The position numbers and the translations under genes were made by a program. A stretch of DNA of 6,653 bases, from assembly GCA_004525465.1 (NCBI GenBank), contig SPCN01000131.1, forward strand, positions 1 through 6,653, written 5' to 3'. The DNA comes from Chrysiogenales bacterium (GTDB lineage Bacteria > Acidobacteriota > Aminicenantia > UBA2199). Shown piece after piece: positions 5,101-6,653 of this stretch (position 1 is its first letter; each line of letters begins with the position of its first letter). The notes beneath the pieces are model-generated. The model was not told the origin of the DNA. It saw nothing but the letters and a program-made list of their open reading frames with translations, and did no database searches.

Positions 5101-6653
5101 ATGAAAAAATTCGGAACCATGTTTTTACTGGGACTTGTTTGGGTCACGTTTTTCCAGTTGTCCTGCAAAAAGGCCAAGAGTCCGCAGGACCAGGCGTGGT
5201 ATCGCTACATCAGCGCCTACACTTCGGGGGACATTTCCCGCAAGGCCCAGGTCCGGGTCCTTTTCGTGGGCAACGTCGGCACTGAGGGCCAGGATCCGGC
5301 CGAACTCGAAGACTTCCTGGAATTCAGCCCGGCCCTTTCCGGGAAAACGGAATGGAAATCGCCCCGCGAACTTGTCTTTACCCCGGACCGGGAACTGGTC
5401 CCGGGCATCCTGCATCGCGCCGTCCTGAACATCCGCAAATTCATGAGCCTGCCGCGCGAATATGCGCGCTTCGAGTTCACTTTTTCGGTGATCCGCGAGT
5501 CGCTGGCGATTGACCTGGAAGGACTCGCTCCGCTCGACGAGATATCGCCAAACCGCTTCCTGCTGCGCGGCATGCTGACCAGCCGCGACAGCCAGGAGGG
5601 CGTTGCTGTCAAAAAGATCCTCTCCGCCCGGCATGCGGGGAAGTCCCTGGCCATCGAATGGGCGCACGAGAATCAAGGGCGGAGCCACAGCTTCGTCATT
5701 CGGGACATCCAGCGCCTGGAGCAGCCCAGCCAAGTCGAGGTGAAATGGGACGGGGCTCCGGTCGGCGCCGAGCAGAAAGGCTCGCGCCAGGTCGATGTCC
5801 CCTCCCTGGGCCAATTCGACCTTCTGGAGGCCGAGGCGGTTCTCGAGCCGGCCGCGTGCGTCCTGCTGCGCTTTTCTGACCCTCTGAAAAAAAACCAGAA
5901 CCTGAAGGGCCTGATTACCATACCGGGGCACGAGCCCACCTTCGAGATCGACAACAACGTGGTCCGCGTCTATTCCAGCAAGGGTTTCGACGCTGCGGTC
6001 GACGTCAGCGTCAACCCCGGCGTCCGCAATTTCAACGACCGCAGGCTGGAGAAGAATCTCAGGCGAACGTTGTCCTTCCAGCGGTTGTTGCCGCAGGTCC
6101 GTTTTGTGGGAAAAGGCGTCATACTCCCCGAGAAGGAAAAACTGACCATTCCTTTCGAGGCGGTCAGCCTCAGGTCCATCCAGGTGACGGCGTTCCAAAT
6201 CTTCCAGAACAATATGGCGCAATTTTTCCAGCAGAACAACCTGGAAGGCCGGGAAAATCTCTCCATGGTCGGCCGTTTCTTGTGGCGCAAGACCGTGCCC
6301 CTCACCGATCAAGCCGGGGAAACTGGCAATTGGCGCCGCTACAGCCTGGACGTGACCCAGCTCCTGAGTGAGAACCCGGGAAGCATTTTTCGCATTATCC
6401 TCTCCTTCAACCGCGGCAATTCGGCCTATCCCTGCACCAACAACGCTGCGCCGGTTCTGGAACCCTCCCTGCAGAACCAGGACGATGTCTCCTACCGGGA
6501 TTATTCCAATTGGGACTACTCCTATGATTATTATTACGAGGAGGGGAGAGACGGCTGGGCCGACCGCAACGATCCCTGCAAAGACGCCTATTACAACCCG
6601 CGCTTCAACAAAGGAGCGATCCAGGCCCGCAACTTCCTGGCCTCGAACCTCGG
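5101..6653 (+). CDS. Bacterial alpha-2-macroglobulin family lipoprotein, N-terminal part
   Basis: The frame is open from the ATG to the window edge, giving 517 residues with no stop, so the 3' end is missing. Residues 1-21 are a hydrophobic signal ending LSC, with C22 as likely lipidated cysteine followed by two lysines. The -3 residue is Q, so the lipobox is not ideal. Residues about 43-125 form an Ig-like macroglobulin domain with the pattern FSPALSGKTEW ... LVFTPDRELVPG. A second such domain spans about 232-320 (RFSDPL ... IDNNVVRVY). A third starts near VRFVGKGVILP (323-333) and PFEAVSLRSIQV (341-352). A Tyr/Asp-rich segment (455-473) precedes DPCKDAYYNPR and NFLASNL, both characteristic of this family. 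Full-length members are commonly about 1800-1900 residues, so roughly a quarter is seen. The family traps attacking proteases at the cell envelope; the thioester or bait region, if present, lies beyond the window. In many bacteria a penicillin-binding protein 1C gene is adjacent, which cannot be checked here. Confidence 0.92.
   Translation, partial: MKKFGTMFLLGLVWVTFFQLSCKKAKSPQDQAWYRYISAYTSGDISRKAQVRVLFVGNVGTEGQDPAELEDFLEFSPALSGKTEWKSPRELVFTPDRELVPGILHRAVLNIRKFMSLPREYARFEFTFSVIRESLAIDLEGLAPLDEISPNRFLLRGMLTSRDSQEGVAVKKILSARHAGKSLAIEWAHENQGRSHSFVIRDIQRLEQPSQVEVKWDGAPVGAEQKGSRQVDVPSLGQFDLLEAEAVLEPAACVLLRFSDPLKKNQNLKGLITIPGHEPTFEIDNNVVRVYSSKGFDAAVDVSVNPGVRNFNDRRLEKNLRRTLSFQRLLPQVRFVGKGVILPEKEKLTIPFEAVSLRSIQVTAFQIFQNNMAQFFQQNNLEGRENLSMVGRFLWRKTVPLTDQAGETGNWRRYSLDVTQLLSENPGSIFRIILSFNRGNSAYPCTNNAAPVLEPSLQNQDDVSYRDYSNWDYSYDYYYEEGRDGWADRNDPCKDAYYNPRFNKGAIQARNFLASNL

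Noticed and set aside
4821..5285. Plus-strand frame of 154 codons crossing the A2M start
   Set aside because: It overlaps the well-supported A2M promoter, ribosome site and start, and most of its translation comes from T-rich non-coding sequence. Only a short stretch near 4893-4931 looks protein-like, and that is noted with the fragment at 4580.
5125..6312. Long minus-strand open frame (395 codons) opposite the A2M gene
   Set aside because: The plus strand encodes clear A2M motifs throughout. The antisense frame is a by-product of GC-rich codon use, with no recognisable domain, start site or composition of its own.

Overview
The window holds four convincing plus-strand genes and one short, doubtful coding fragment. 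The proteins are envelope or exported types rather than core metabolic ones. I saw no tRNA, rRNA, CRISPR array, transposase or integrase. The most notable features are a sharp change in base composition and translation-start style near position 2282-2340, and a neighbouring peptidase and alpha-2-macroglobulin.

Left block (1 to about 2281), AT-rich, roughly 35-40% GC by eye. It contains the 3' part of a PD40-type beta-propeller protein (2-658, start outside the window). A complete exported serine hydrolase of the class C beta-lactamase/esterase superfamily follows (782-2281). The serine hydrolase has no Shine-Dalgarno before its start. This style, the codon choice and the protein types resemble Bacteroidota.

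Right block (about 2320 to 6653), GC-rich, roughly 60-65% in the large genes. It contains a complete secreted M1-like zinc metallopeptidase (2357-4525) and the first 517 codons of a bacterial alpha-2-macroglobulin lipoprotein (5101 to the window edge). Both have strong Shine-Dalgarno sequences. Between them lies a region of intermediate composition (4526-5100) with a 108-codon frame that looks like a piece of a PQQ/WD-like propeller, then about 190 bp of non-coding leader. The style suggests a GC-rich bacterium of the Acidobacteriota/Aminicenantota kind. This is an inference from protein style, not proven.

The two blocks meet in a 75 bp gap (2282-2356). This gap carries an imperfect 12-bp direct repeat, a candidate sigma-70 promoter and an imperfect inverted repeat over its -10 box. 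The change could be a horizontal-transfer boundary or, if the contig is metagenomic, an assembly join.

In the right block, a secreted peptidase sits near an A2M protein whose family traps attacking proteases. All complete or N-terminally intact large genes carry export signals, so the common theme is protein and peptide handling at the cell surface. I found no clearly new multi-gene system. The most unusual points are the variant M1 active site, the T-tract inside the candidate A2M promoter, and the structure at the composition boundary.
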